NCBI GenBank assembly: GCA_963698405.1
Contig: CAVOQT010000009.1
Location: 24,628-88,627 of the forward strand
From: SHZI01 sp963698405
GTDB lineage: Bacteria; Pseudomonadota; Gammaproteobacteria; Steroidobacterales; GCA-2729495
Direction: 5' to 3'
DNA: 64,000 bases
Part shown: in pieces, positions 1 through 9,796 of the stretch
Position numbering within the stretch: position 1 is the stretch's first letter
Layout: each line of letters begins with the position of its first letter
Translations under genes and position numbers: made by a program
Notes under the pieces: generated by a model
The model's database searches: none
Seen by the model: the letters and a program-made list of their open reading frames with translations, nothing else
What the model was told of the DNA's origin: nothing

Positions 1-13
1 AAGCAGATAGCTC

Positions 14-757
14 ATGGATAGAATGATTTATGTGGCGATGTCGGCGGCCCGTGAAGCACAGCGGGCCCAGACCGTCACCAGCCACAACATCGCGAACATC
101 TCGACGAACGGGTTTCGCGCCATACACAGCGCCCTGGACAGCGCACCGATCCCCGGCCAGGGACTGCCCTCGCGCGTAAACACCGTGACGATGCCGGAAG
201 TCTGGAGCGCAACCCAGGGCGCAAGTCTCGCCACGGGTCGCGATCTCGACGTGGCGATTCAGGGTGAGGGCTGGCTGACCGTACAGGGACCGGACGGGCA
301 AGAAGCCTACACACGCGCCGGCAATCTGCGCATCAATCCGAACGGACTGCTGGAAAACGCCAACGGCCGGCTGGTGCTCGGCAACGGCGGTCCGATCAGC
401 CTGCCGCCGTTCGAGCAGATCTTTCTCGGCGACGACGGACAGATCTCGATCATTCCGCAGGGCCAGACCGCTGAGTCACTGGCACAGGTGGACCGGCTCC
501 GGCTGGTCAATCCACCTGCCGAATCCCTGGTACGCAGCGGCGATGCAATGTTCAGACTGCGCGACGGCAGCCGGGCAACTACTGACTCGACCGTACGCAT
601 CGCCAGCGGCCAACTCGAACAGAGCAACGTGAATCCGGCCGGGGCACTTGCCGACATGATCGAGATGTCACGACATTACGAGATGACGATTCGCGCGATG
701 AACACCGCCGAAGAAACCGATAGCGCAAGCACGCGGCTGATCCGGCTGAACGGCTAG
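14..757 (+). CDS. flgF: Flagellar basal-body rod protein FlgF
   Basis: FlgF is a proximal-rod subunit exported through the flagellar type III apparatus. The 247-residue product begins with the rod/hook family signature: an amphipathic helix followed by SHNIANISTNGFRA at about residues 23-36. It ends with the matching C-terminal helix (SNVNPAGALADMIEMSRHYE). The length is normal for FlgF. It lies 31 bp upstream of flgG in the order flgF-G-H-I-J-K-L, so it is part of an flg operon whose earlier genes lie outside the window. The call over FlgG rests on the shorter length, the position and the less canonical N-terminus. Confidence 0.95.
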   Translation: MDRMIYVAMSAAREAQRAQTVTSHNIANISTNGFRAIHSALDSAPIPGQGLPSRVNTVTMPEVWSATQGASLATGRDLDVAIQGEGWLTVQGPDGQEAYTRAGNLRINPNGLLENANGRLVLGNGGPISLPPFEQIFLGDDGQISIIPQGQTAESLAQVDRLRLVNPPAESLVRSGDAMFRLRDGSRATTDSTVRIASGQLEQSNVNPAGALADMIEMSRHYEMTIRAMNTAEETDSASTRLIRLNG

Positions 758-788
758 CAATATTCTGTAGTTTTTTGGAGTAGCTGAT

Positions 789-1571
789 ATGGAATCACTT
801 TGGGTTGCCAAGACCGGACTGGATGCGCAGCAGACGCGCATGACGGTGGTCTCCAACAATCTGGCCAACGTGAACACGAATGGCTTCAAACGCGGCCGGG
901 CGGTATTCGAGGATCTGCTCTACCAGAATATTTCCCAGGTCGGCGGCGCCACTTCGCAGAACACCGAAAGCCCGACCGGACTCAGTCTCGGCACCGGCGT
1001 CCGCGTGGTCGCGACGGAAAAGAATTTTTCCCAGGGCTCGGCCCTGACCACCGGCAACACGCTCGATGTGATGATCCAGGGTCGCGGCTTTCTGCAGGTA
1101 CTGCAGCCTGATGGCAGCCTGGGCTACACACGCGACGGATCATTCAAGGTCGACTCCGATGGCCGACTGGTAACCGCCAGCGGTTACGAAATCCAGCCGT
1201 CGATCACCATCCCCAGCGATGCGCAGGCACTAACGATCGGACTGGATGGCGTCGTGCAGGCGATGCTGCCAGGGCAGACCCAGCCGACCAGCCTCGGCAC
1301 CCTGCAGCTTGCCGATTTCATCAATGCACCGGGCCTGCAGGCCAAGGGTCAGAACCTGTACCTCGAAACAGCAGCCAGCGGCTCACCGCAGGTCTCGGAC
1401 CCCGGTCAGCAAGGTGTCGGCACGCTCATACAAGGCTCACTGGAAACCTCGAACGTAAACGTAGTTGAGGAACTGGTGAGCATGATCGAAACACAGCGCG
1501 CCTATGAGATGAACTCCAAGGCCGTCTCGACCAGCGACCAGATGCTTCAGTACCTGAACAACAACCTGTAA
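789..1571 (+). CDS. flgG: Flagellar basal-body distal rod protein FlgG
   Basis: FlgG forms the distal rod that crosses the P and L rings. The 260-residue protein has the family N-terminus (MESLWVAKTGLDAQQTRM) with SNNLANVNTNGFKRGRAVFE at about residues 21-40. The C-terminal block SNVNVVEELVSMIETQRAYE is also present. Length and ends are exactly those expected of FlgG. A GGAG ribosome-binding site sits about 8 bases before the ATG. flgH follows after 17 bp. Confidence 0.97.
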   Translation: MESLWVAKTGLDAQQTRMTVVSNNLANVNTNGFKRGRAVFEDLLYQNISQVGGATSQNTESPTGLSLGTGVRVVATEKNFSQGSALTTGNTLDVMIQGRGFLQVLQPDGSLGYTRDGSFKVDSDGRLVTASGYEIQPSITIPSDAQALTIGLDGVVQAMLPGQTQPTSLGTLQLADFINAPGLQAKGQNLYLETAASGSPQVSDPGQQGVGTLIQGSLETSNVNVVEELVSMIETQRAYEMNSKAVSTSDQMLQYLNNNL

Positions 1572-1588
1572 CCCGACAAGGCCGCATC

Positions 1589-2272
1589 ATGAATATCTGT
1601 CGATCGATCATCACTGCAGGCATGGCCATGGTGCTGACAGGCCTCGCTGCCTGCGCCGGCATCAGCGGCCCGCCACATGCAGATTACCGGCCGACAATGC
1701 CACCACAGCCGGTACTGCCACCGGCAACCAGCGGCGCCATCTATCAGCCTGCACGCGGGCTGTCGCTGTTCGAAGACGTAAAGGCACGCCGCGTTGGCGA
1801 CACAGTGACTATCCGCCTGGCAGAAAAAACACAGGCATCCAAGAGCGCCAGCTCTGATGCCAGCAAGGAAAGCTCTGTAGACACCGGAATACCGGTGATC
1901 GGTGGCACCACGATCACCCGCAACGGCAAGGAATTGCTGAACAGCGAGTGGGAAACTGAACAGGACTTCTCCGGCAAGGGCAGCAGCAGCCAGAGCAACA
2001 GCCTGAGCGGCAACATCACGGTAACCGTCGCCGAGGTCTATCCGAACGGCAACCTTTTTGTACGTGGCGAGAAGTGGCTGACCCTCAATCAGGGCGAGGA
2101 ATTCGTGCAGATCAGCGGCATCGTGCGCCCGGTCGACATCGGCTCTGACAACTCGGTGGACTCCTACAAGGTTGCCGATGCGCGCATCACTTACAGCGGC
2201 CAGGGCACCCTCGCCGATGCCAACCGTCCGGGTCTGCTGACCCGCTTCTTCCTCAAACTGTGGCCGCTCTGA
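1589..2272 (+). CDS. flgH: Flagellar L-ring lipoprotein FlgH
   Basis: FlgH builds the outer-membrane L ring. The 227-residue protein starts with a lipoprotein signal peptide ending in the lipobox LAAC near residue 22. Conserved FlgH blocks follow: SLFEDVKARRVGDTVTI, then GNLFVRGEKWLTLNQGEE, then ISGIVRPVDI. It ends in a typical hydrophobic tail (LLTRFFLKLWPL). It is intact, in contrast to flgI immediately downstream. Confidence 0.96.
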   Translation: MNICRSIITAGMAMVLTGLAACAGISGPPHADYRPTMPPQPVLPPATSGAIYQPARGLSLFEDVKARRVGDTVTIRLAEKTQASKSASSDASKESSVDTGIPVIGGTTITRNGKELLNSEWETEQDFSGKGSSSQSNSLSGNITVTVAEVYPNGNLFVRGEKWLTLNQGEEFVQISGIVRPVDIGSDNSVDSYKVADARITYSGQGTLADANRPGLLTRFFLKLWPL

Positions 2273-2295
2273 GCGACCGCCAGGTATTGCACCTC

Positions 2296-3436
2296 ATGGA
2301 CAAGCAACGCGAACAGATTCGCCGGCACACGCTCTTCCTGCTGCTCGGGGCGGTACTCATGCTCATCCTGCAGACCGGTCCCGCACATGCGGAGCGGATC
2401 AAGGATCTCGCCACAGTTGGCGGCGTGCGCGACAACCAGTTGGTGGGCTACGGACTGGTGGTCGGCCTGGATGGCACCGGCGACCAGACCACGCAGGCGC
2501 CTTTCACCACGCAGAGTCTTATCAGCATGTTGGAGCGACTGGGTGTGACGATTCCGGCCGGCACCAATCTGCAGCTGAAAAATATCGCTGCGGTGGTCGT
2601 ACACGCCAGTTTGCCGCCGTTCTGCCAAGACGGGCCAGACGGTTGACGTCACTGCCTCATCCATTGCCAATGCCAAGAGCCTGCGTGGCGGCACCCTGCT
2701 CATCACGCCGCTCAAGGGTCTGGATGGACAGGTCTACGCCATCGCCCAGGGCAATCTCGCGGTTGGCGGACTCGGTGTGTCCGGCGAAGACGGTTCCAAG
2801 GTCTCGATCAACGTACCGAGCGTTGGCCGCATCCCGAATGGGGCTACCGTGGAACGTGAAGTCCCCACGATCCTCGGCGACACCGAAATGCTCACGCTGA
2901 ATCTGCGCCAGCCGGATTTCACCACCTCGATCCGGCTTGCCGACAGCATCAATGCACTGCTCGGCGCCGGCGTCGCGATTGCACACGATCCGATGTCCGT
3001 TCGCGTCCGGGCGCCGGAAACCCAGGCCGCGCGCATCGGCCTGATCTCGACCATCGAAAACCTTGAAGTCACGCCAGCCGATGCTGCAGCCCGCGTGATC
3101 GTCAACTCACGCACCGGCACCGTGGTCATCAACGCCAGCGTCAGGGTATCGCCTGCTGCCGTCTCGCATGGCTCGCTGATGGTATCGATCACCGAAGACT
3201 TCGATGTCAGTCAGCCACAACCCTTTGCGGAAAACGGCGAAACTGTGGTCACGCCGAGCTCGAACATCAACGTGAGCCAGGGCGAGAACCGCATGTTCGT
3301 GTTCAAGCCCGGCGTCGAGCTCAACGATATCGTCCAGGCCGTCAACCAGGTGGGTGCTGCACCCGGCGATCTGGTGGCAATTCTCGAAGCACTGCGCTCA
3401 GCTGGCGCACTGCATGCCGAACTGATCGTGATCTGA
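2296..3436 (+). CDS. flgI: Flagellar P-ring protein FlgI, split by one frameshift
   Basis: FlgI is the periplasmic P-ring subunit. From the ATG at 2296 there is a signal peptide (ending PAHA) and then ERIKDLATVGGVRDNQLVGY, a typical FlgI start. The frame reads to LPPF (2611-2622) and is then lost. Family knowledge predicts LPPFA-x-x-GQT-[IV]-DVT. Dropping the T at 2623 restores AKTGQTVDVTASSIANAKS and the rest of FlgI through to the stop at 3436. The corrected product is about 379 residues, the normal length. The break is one extra base at a site with no homopolymer or slippery heptamer. Either the gene is inactive or the base is a sequence error. Translation alternatives upstream (GTG at 2260) look less likely. 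Confidence 0.9.
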
Positions 3437-3437
3437 C

Positions 3438-4443
3438 ATGACGGCCAACATCAGCAGCATCAACGACTTTCAGGGGCTGGCGCAACTGCGTCACGATGCC
3501 TCTGCACGCTCACCGGAAGCAGCGCGCGAAGCGGCCCGGCAGTTTGAAGCACTGTTCGTGCAGATGATGTTGAAGAGCATGCGTGACGCCAACGCCGTGC
3601 TTGGCGAGTCGGGCACAGATACGACCTATCAGGAAATGTTCGACCAGCAGATCTCCATGGAGATGACCCGCGGCAGAGGCCTCGGCATCGCTGACATGAT
3701 GGCCCGCCAGCTCGGCATCACACCGCAGCAGCCGGCCACAACTGCGGCCTCTTCCCTCGAAACCTCCATTCCGGCACTGCTGAGCCGTATTCCGGCCCTG
3801 CGCAGCGGCGCTGCTCCGACATTTGGCGAACTCCAGACACCGGGCTTCAGCGAATTGCCGGCACCTGACGCTCTGGCACCCGAGCTGTCTGCGACTCAGC
3901 GCGGTCAGCAGCGGTCCTCGCGCTGATTTCCGCCCTGCCGATCGCGAGGAGTTCGTACGTGAAATATGGCCGCTGGCCGTCGCTGCCGGCCGCCAACTCG
4001 GCGTGGAACCACGCGCCATTGTCGCGCAAGCGGCGCTGGAAACCGGCTGGGGTAGCCGCCTGATCCGTGACGATGCCGGCATCAGCGGCAACAACCTGTT
4101 CGGCATCAAGGCCGATGCACGCTGGAACGGCGAGCGCGTGAGCGTAGCTACCCTTGAGTACGAAGGCGGTTTACCAAAACCCCAGCGGGCAAGTTTTCGT
4201 GCCTATCCGGATCTCGCCGCGGGCTTTGAGGATTATGTCCGCTTCCTGCGCGACAACCCGCGTTACAGCGAAGCCCTGCGCAGCGGCGCAGATGCTGGAG
4301 CTTATGCCGACCAGCTGCAGAATTCCGGCTATGCCACCGACCCACGTTATGCAGAAAAGATCCGCAGCATCATCGCCAGCCCGATCCTCGGTTCGGTCGG
4401 CGACAACCTAAAGCCCGGCAATGAACTGCCGAACTATCTATGA
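3438..4443 (+). CDS. flgJ: Peptidoglycan hydrolase FlgJ (rod cap), split by one frameshift
   Basis: FlgJ is bifunctional: an N-terminal rod-binding domain and a C-terminal beta-N-acetylglucosaminidase that opens the wall for the rod. The first frame (3438-3926) has the rod-binding domain, with ARQFEALFVQMMLKSMRDAN at about residues 35-54. The second frame carries the glucosaminidase: FVREIWPLA, AQAALETGWG (catalytic Glu region), and NNLFGIKA, ending at 4443. The frames differ by one extra base that must lie in the non-conserved linker, roughly 3820-3924. Corrected length is about 334 residues. The start overlaps the end of flgI closely (1 bp apart). Confidence 0.88.
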
Positions 4444-4484
4444 AGCCGCCGTGCAAATACACGGTCGCGACCAGGTGATATGAG

Positions 4485-6384
4485 ATGAGTGGAACAATCA
4501 GCAATGGACTCTCGGCACTGCTTGCAGCCCAGCGCGCATTGCAGACGACGAGCAACAATATCGCCAATGCGAACACCGAGGGCTTCGTTCGCCAGCGCAT
4601 CGATTTCATCGAGAACCCTGGCGTACCTCTCGGCCGTTATACGGTAGGTGCCGGCGTTTCAGTCTCGAGCATCTCGAGGGTCTACGACCAGTTCCTGACC
4701 GACAACCTGCGCACGGCCAGTTCGCTCGAACAGCGCGCTACTGCCTTCAGCGACTTCGCCACGCGCATGAACACCATCCTTGGCAACCCCGATACGGGCG
4801 TCAATACAGCGGTGCAGCGTTTCTTCAATCAGGTCGAGGCGGTAGGCCGCGACCCGACATCTGCCGCCCAGCGCAGCCAGTTGCTGCTGGAAGGCGAGAA
4901 TCTTGCCGAACGGATGCAACAGATCGACAGCCAGCTGGGCAGCATGAACCGTGAAATCAACAGCCGCCTCGGGCAGGCCGTCGGCACCATCAATTCGCTG
5001 GCCGGACAGGTTGCCGATCTGAACGGACAGATCATGGCCGCTGGCAGCACAGCCGCGGCTGACCTGCTCGACCGCCGCGATGTCGTGCTGAAGCAACTCG
5101 GCGCCCAGATCAACATCACTGCCACTCGCCAGAATGACGGCAGCGTAAACGTGCTGGTCGGCAGCGGCCAGTCGCTGGTTCTCGGTGTCGGTGCATCGAC
5201 CTTGCACACTGTGCCGGACCAGTACGACAGCTCGAAGTTGCAACTGGCGATCAGCAATGGCGGCCCGTTGCAGAACATCTCCGGCATGGTCAGCGGCGGT
5301 ACGGTCGGCGGACTGCTCTCATTCCGCACTGATGTGCTCGAAAGCACGCGCCGCGATCTCAACCTGCTGGCTGTCGGCCTGGGTGATGCCTTCAATACCC
5401 AGCATCGTCAGGGTGTGGATCTGGCCGGCAACCTGGGTGGGGATTTCTTCTCGATCGGCACGCCGGTGGTTTCCGGCTCCACCAACAATACGGGAACCGC
5501 TACCGGTAGCGCGACAATCACCGATGTCAGCGCACTTGTCGGGCACGATTACGAGTTGCGTTTCAACGGTTCCACGTGGTCGGCGCTGGATCGCACCACC
5601 CAGACTGCTGTTGCAACTACGGGCACGGGCAGCGGGGTCGATCCGCTGCTTTTCGGCGGGCTTTCCTTCAGCATCAGCGGCAGTGCCGCAGCAGGCGACC
5701 GGTTTCTGGTACGTCCACTCGGCCAATGCCGCCGATGACTTCCGTGTCGTATTGACGGAGCCAGCGAAGATCGCTGCTGCCGCACCGATCACGACACTCA
5801 ACAACACCGCCAATACCTCTCTGGCAACGGTTTCATCGCCGGTGGTCAGCGACATCAACGACCCGAAGCTCAGAACCACTGCAACCATCCGCTTTACTTC
5901 GCCAACCACCTATGTGGTTTTCACCGGCGGTGGCGCGGATCAGGTTGGCCCGCTCGCCTATACCAGCGGCGCCGACATCAGTTTTGCCGGCTGGACCACC
6001 CAGGTGCATGGCACGCCAGCGACCGGTGACGAGTTTTTCGTACAGGCTACCGGTGGTGGCAGCGGCGACAACAGCAATGCGCTGGCACTGGCCGGCGTGT
6101 CTCAGCGTGGCTTCTTCGCCAACGGCACCCAGTCCGTCATCGACCTCGGCGCCGATATCGTCGCCACAGTCGGCTCGACGGCCAACCGGGCCAGCAACGA
6201 TGCGCGAATCCAGCAATCACTGCGCGAGCAGAGCGAGGTCGATCTGGAGAACGTGTCTGGCGTCAACCTCGATGAAGAAGCCGCCAACATGCTGCGCTAC
6301 CAGGATGCCTATCTGGCTGCCAGCAAGGTGGTCAGCATCGCTGACGGCCTGTTCCAGAACCTGTTGCAGATCGTCGGTCGCTGA
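4485..6384 (+). CDS. flgK: Hook-associated protein 1 FlgK, split by one frameshift
   Basis: FlgK (HAP1) joins hook to filament. The N-terminus has the expected ISNGLSALLAAQRALQTTSN and NIANANTEGFVRQRI blocks. The first frame runs to about 5717 (...GDRFLVRP). The continuation, ANAADDFRVVLTEPAKIAAA, is in the frame displaced by one base, and ends at 6384 with the FlgK terminus VNLDEEAANMLRYQDAYLAA. The switch falls between 5712 and 5724, next to CACTCGGCC. The corrected protein is about 632 residues, typical for the Pseudomonas/Xanthomonas group. One extra base is the simplest explanation. Confidence 0.9.
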
Positions 6385-6398
6385 GTGAGGCAGTAGTC

Positions 6399-7590
6399 AT
6401 GCGTATCGCTTCAAATGTCTATCAGATGCAGTGGCTGTCCTCGATCCAGCGCAAGCAGACCGAACTTGCAGCCATCCAGCAGCAGACCAGCACCGGCAAA
6501 CGCGTCAACACAGCTGCCGACGATCCGGCCGGTGCCGCGCAGGCGCTGCTGCTGCAGCAGGGACTCGACCGCCTGGGCAACTTCAAGAGCAATGCCGAGA
6601 CCGCCAGCCGGCGCCTGAGCCTCGAGGAAGTGGCGCTGTCACAGGGCAGCGATGCGCTGAACCGCGTACGCGAACTCGCCATTCAGGCCGCCAATGCCAC
6701 GCAGACCCGCGAGAGCCGCTCGGCGATGGTCGCCGAGGTCAGCGAGCTGCTGACCGGTCTGTTCGATACTGCCAACAGCCAGGACGGCCAGGGCAGCTAT
6801 CTGTTCGCCGGCAACCAGGTTCAGTCACGGCCCTTCGTGCCCGGCACAACCGTGCAGTACAACGGCGACAGCGGTGCGCGCTCGCAGCGCATCGGCGACA
6901 CCCGCACCGTGCAGGAAGGCGATTCCGGCTCTGCGGTATTCATGCAGATTCCGGCCGGCAACGGCACCTATACGGTGACCGGCAACGTCAGCAATCAGGG
7001 CTCGACCTACTGGACATCGGCAACAGTCAGCAACGCTTCTGCCTGGGTTGCAGACACCTACGCGATCAACTTCACGGCAGCGGACAGCTGGGAAGCACGC
7101 GACAGCGGGGGCAGCCTCGTCGCCTCCGGAACCTATGCCGCCGGACAGAGCATCAGTTTTGCAGGCGTAAGCGTCGGCTTCGAGGGGACGCCGGTGACAG
7201 GCGACCAGTTCAGCATTGCACCCAGCGGTTTCCAGAGCGTATTCAAGACCGTACAGGACTTCCTCACCACGCTAGACGTCGACACCGGCACGCCGGAAGG
7301 GCGCGCCTGGTTCCAGAACCAGCTCAACAACAGCCTGCAGAATCTCGATCAGGGACTGCAGCATCTGGGCAACATCCGCAGCCAGGTCGGTGCGCGGCTG
7401 GCGACCATCGACCGGCAGCTCAGCAGCAATGAGGACATCGACCTGGACCTCGACCCAGTCGATCTCGGTGATCCGCGATCTGGACTATGCCAGCGCGATT
7501 TCACGGCTTGAGCAGCAGCTCAACAGCCTTGAAGCGGCCCAGAAGGCCTTTACGCGTACACGATCACTGTCGCTGTTCGACGTTCTCTAG
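6399..7590 (+). CDS. flgL: Hook-associated protein 3 FlgL, split by one frameshift near the 3' end
   Basis: FlgL (HAP3) is the hook-filament junction protein, a flagellin relative. The N-terminus (MRIASNVYQMQWLSSIQ, then TGKRVNTAADDPAGAAQALL) is characteristic. The first frame reads to about 7460. The conserved C-terminal helix SVIRDLDYASAISRLEQQL and the ending SLSLFDVL are in the frame displaced by one base, finishing at 7590. The shift lies between about 7445 and 7470, beside GACCTCGACC. Corrected length is about 396 residues. Without the correction the protein would lose the C-terminal D0 helix needed for assembly. Confidence 0.88.
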
Positions 7591-7591
7591 C

Positions 7592-7655
7592 GCAGGAGCG
7601 CTCGGCGCTTCGGCGATCCGCTGAAGGTCCCGCCGCTCCTGCGAGGCGCTCCTGC
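7592..7655. repeat. REP-like inverted repeat after flgL
   Basis: GCAGGAGCGC at 7592-7601 is matched by its reverse complement GCGCTCCTGC at 7646-7655, with further partial pairing in between. It begins right after the flgL stop. The GGAGCG core resembles the REP-type element seen at 62.8 kb. It may act as the end of the flg transcript. No clear U-tract follows. Confidence 0.55.
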
Positions 7656-7688
7656 ACAAAACTGCGACTTCCGTCACACGGTCGCCAT

Positions 7689-7715
7689 TCAAGTCTCCTC
7701 CCGCCGCGCCGATAA
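7689..7715 (+). promoter_or_regulatory. Sigma-28 (FliA) promoter of fliC
   Basis: TCAAGTCT (7689-7696), an 11-base spacer, then a perfect GCCGATAA (7708-7715). This fits the FliA consensus TAAAGTTT-N11-GCCGATAA with correct spacing. It lies 87 bp upstream of the fliC ATG. The cognate sigma factor is encoded at 31650-32399. Confidence 0.88.
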
Positions 7716-7802
7716 CTCAGCTGCACAGCTTCACAGGTGCACCGGAAATGCACCGGTGTCCGGGAAAGCGGCGAAATTCAGGTAACCACTCAGGAGACGA
7801 AA

Positions 7803-9247
7803 ATGCCCAGTGTAGTAAATACCAATGTGTTGTCGCTGAATGCCCAGCGCAACCTGACCCGCTCCCAGGACACCCTGGCGACCGCCCTGCAGCGCCTGTC
7901 TTCCGGTCTGCGCATCAACAGCGCAAAGGATGACGCTGCCGGTCTCGCCATCGCTGACCGGTTCACCACCCAGATCCGTGGTCTGAACCAGGCCGCCCGT
8001 AACGCCAACGACGGTATCTCCCTGGCGCAGACGGCCGAGTCCGCCCTGGACGAGCTGACCAACAACTTGCAGCGTATCCGCGAGCTGGCAGTGCAGGCCG
8101 CCAACGCGACCAACTCCGCCTCGGACCGCGCCGCACTCGACCAGGAAGTGCAGCAGCGTATCGCTGAAATCAACCGTATCTCCTCGCAGACCTCGTTCAA
8201 CGGCCAGAAGGTTCTTGACGGCAGCTTCGGCACCGCCGCCTTCCAGGTCGGCGCGAACGTCGGCGAGACGATTACGGTGAACCTGACCACGGGTGTGCGC
8301 GCTGACCAGATCGGCCAGATCGCCACGTCCACTGGTACGGCAGTGACCTCCAGCGCACTGATAGACGGCGGCCTGACCATCGCTGTCGGCCAGGGTGCGG
8401 CAGTCAGCATCGGTGCCAGTGCAGCCGGTACTGCCACCACCCAGACCTCTGACAGCGCCTGGGCCAAGGTCAATGCGATCAATGCAGCCGGCGTTTCCGG
8501 CCTGACGGCCACCGCCACCAACGCGACCTCGGGCACTTTCTCGACGGTGTCGACAGCGCAGCGGCTACCTCCACCTACAACCTGACCATCAACAGCGTAG
8601 CGATCTACTCCGGTGCCGACAATCTCGCCGACGGTGCCTCGCTGACGGGTGCCGACGTCGTCGCACAGATCAACCTGTTCTCGAGCCAGACCGGTGTTTC
8701 CGCCTCCATCTCGGGTACCACGCTGACCCTGACGGCGGCTGACGGTCGCAACGTGGTGCTCGCCGAGACCCTCACCGCCGGCACAGGTGCCACGCTGACC
8801 GGTACCGGTATCGCTGCCGCCCAGACGGGCACTCTGCGCGGCACGATCGAACTGTCCGCTGCGCAGAACATCACCCTTGGTGGTGCCAATGCTGACATCG
8901 GCTTTTCCGGCACTTCGATCGCGGTCGACAGCACCACACTGGCGACGGTCAGCGTCACCTCGGTGGCCAATGCCAACACGGCGATCCAGCGGGCTGACGC
9001 TTCACTGACGGCGGTGTCTTCACTCCGCAGCCAGCTCGGCGCCATCCAGAACCGTTTCGAATCGACGATCTCCGGCCTGACGGCGGTCTCCGAGAACCTC
9101 ACAGCTTCTCGCAGTCGTATTCAGGACGCTGACTTCGCCGCCGAAACGGCAGCTCTGACCAAGGCGCAGATTCTGCAGCAGGCAGGTGTCGCGGTGCTGG
9201 CCCAGGCCAACGCCGTGCCGCAGACCGTGCTGAGTCTGTTCCGGTAA
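7803..9247 (+). CDS. fliC: Flagellin FliC, split by one frameshift in the variable domain
   Basis: This is the filament subunit. The N-terminal D0/D1 region is classical (MPSVVNTNVLSLNAQRNL, then RLSSGLRINSAKDDAAGLAI). The C-terminal region is classical too (ENLTASRSRIQDADFAAETA, ending QTVLSLFR). The first frame stops at 8585. The continuation, SAAATSTYNLTINSVAI onwards, is in a frame offset by one missing (or two extra) bases, with the switch between about 8533 and 8570 near TTTCTCGACGG. Corrected length is about 480 residues. An AGGAG site lies 7 bases before the ATG. The direction of this indel differs from the +1 changes in its neighbours. Confidence 0.9.
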
Positions 9248-9264
9248 CAGCAAGGCATACGGAC

Positions 9265-9294
9265 GGGTGGCCGGTTCAGCTGAACCGGCCACCC
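9265..9294 (+). terminator. Perfect palindrome after fliC
   Basis: A 30-base perfect palindrome (GGGTGGCCGGTTCAG and its complement) starts 17 bp past the fliC stop. There is no long U-tract, only CTGCTTTGG. It is probably the fliC terminator or a 3' stabilising hairpin. Confidence 0.65.
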
Positions 9295-9376
9295 ATCTGC
9301 TTTGGTGATGCCAAACGTGGCTTATGTTGAAGAGATGACTTCCCGCTAGCTCAGTTGCCTCCAGGAGAGGTAAACC

Positions 9377-9727
9377 ATGGACAGTGTGATGATTCGTAAT
9401 GCCGCCAGCGCCACGGGAACCAGCCCGTCGCGAGCGGACCAGGGTGGCAGGGTTTTGCCGGCACTCGGCAAAGGCTTGCCTGATACAGCGAAGGCTGAGG
9501 CCGCTCCCGAACGCATGGAGGAAGCCCTCAGTCGCATCCAGAGTTATCTGAGTGCCTCCAATCGCGAACTGCAGATCAGCATGGATAAGGGCAGCGGACG
9601 CACCGTAGTCCGCGTGGTTAACCCGGATACGCAGGAAGTGATCCGGCAGATCCCCAATGAAGAAGTGCTCAAACTTGCCGCTTCGCTCAGAGCCGCGGGA
9701 GGCGGAATCTTCAGCGACCTGGCGTGA
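9377..9727 (+). CDS. flaG: FlaG family flagellar protein
   Basis: FlaG proteins are small, poorly understood modulators of filament length encoded between flagellin and fliD in polar flagellates. This 116-residue protein has a disordered N-terminal half. The conserved FlaG core follows: RELQISMDKGSGRTVVRVVN, then PDTQEVIRQIPNEEVLKLA. No secretion signal is visible. It has a good GGAGAGG site 8 bases upstream. I found no sigma-28 or sigma-54 element directly in front of it. Confidence 0.9.
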   Translation: MDSVMIRNAASATGTSPSRADQGGRVLPALGKGLPDTAKAEAAPERMEEALSRIQSYLSASNRELQISMDKGSGRTVVRVVNPDTQEVIRQIPNEEVLKLAASLRAAGGGIFSDLA

Positions 9728-9742
9728 TGGCACATAACTTGC
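9728..9742 (+). promoter_or_regulatory. Sigma-54 promoter of fliD
   Basis: TGGCACATAACTTGC matches the -24/-12 consensus TGGCAC-N5-TTGC with the correct 12-base GG-to-GC phasing. It begins immediately after the flaG stop and lies 54 bp before the fliD ATG. Confidence 0.85.
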
Positions 9743-9796
9743 TCTGTGACAGACAGGTATCCATCACCAGAACCTGATCCGGGACCGTATGTACGC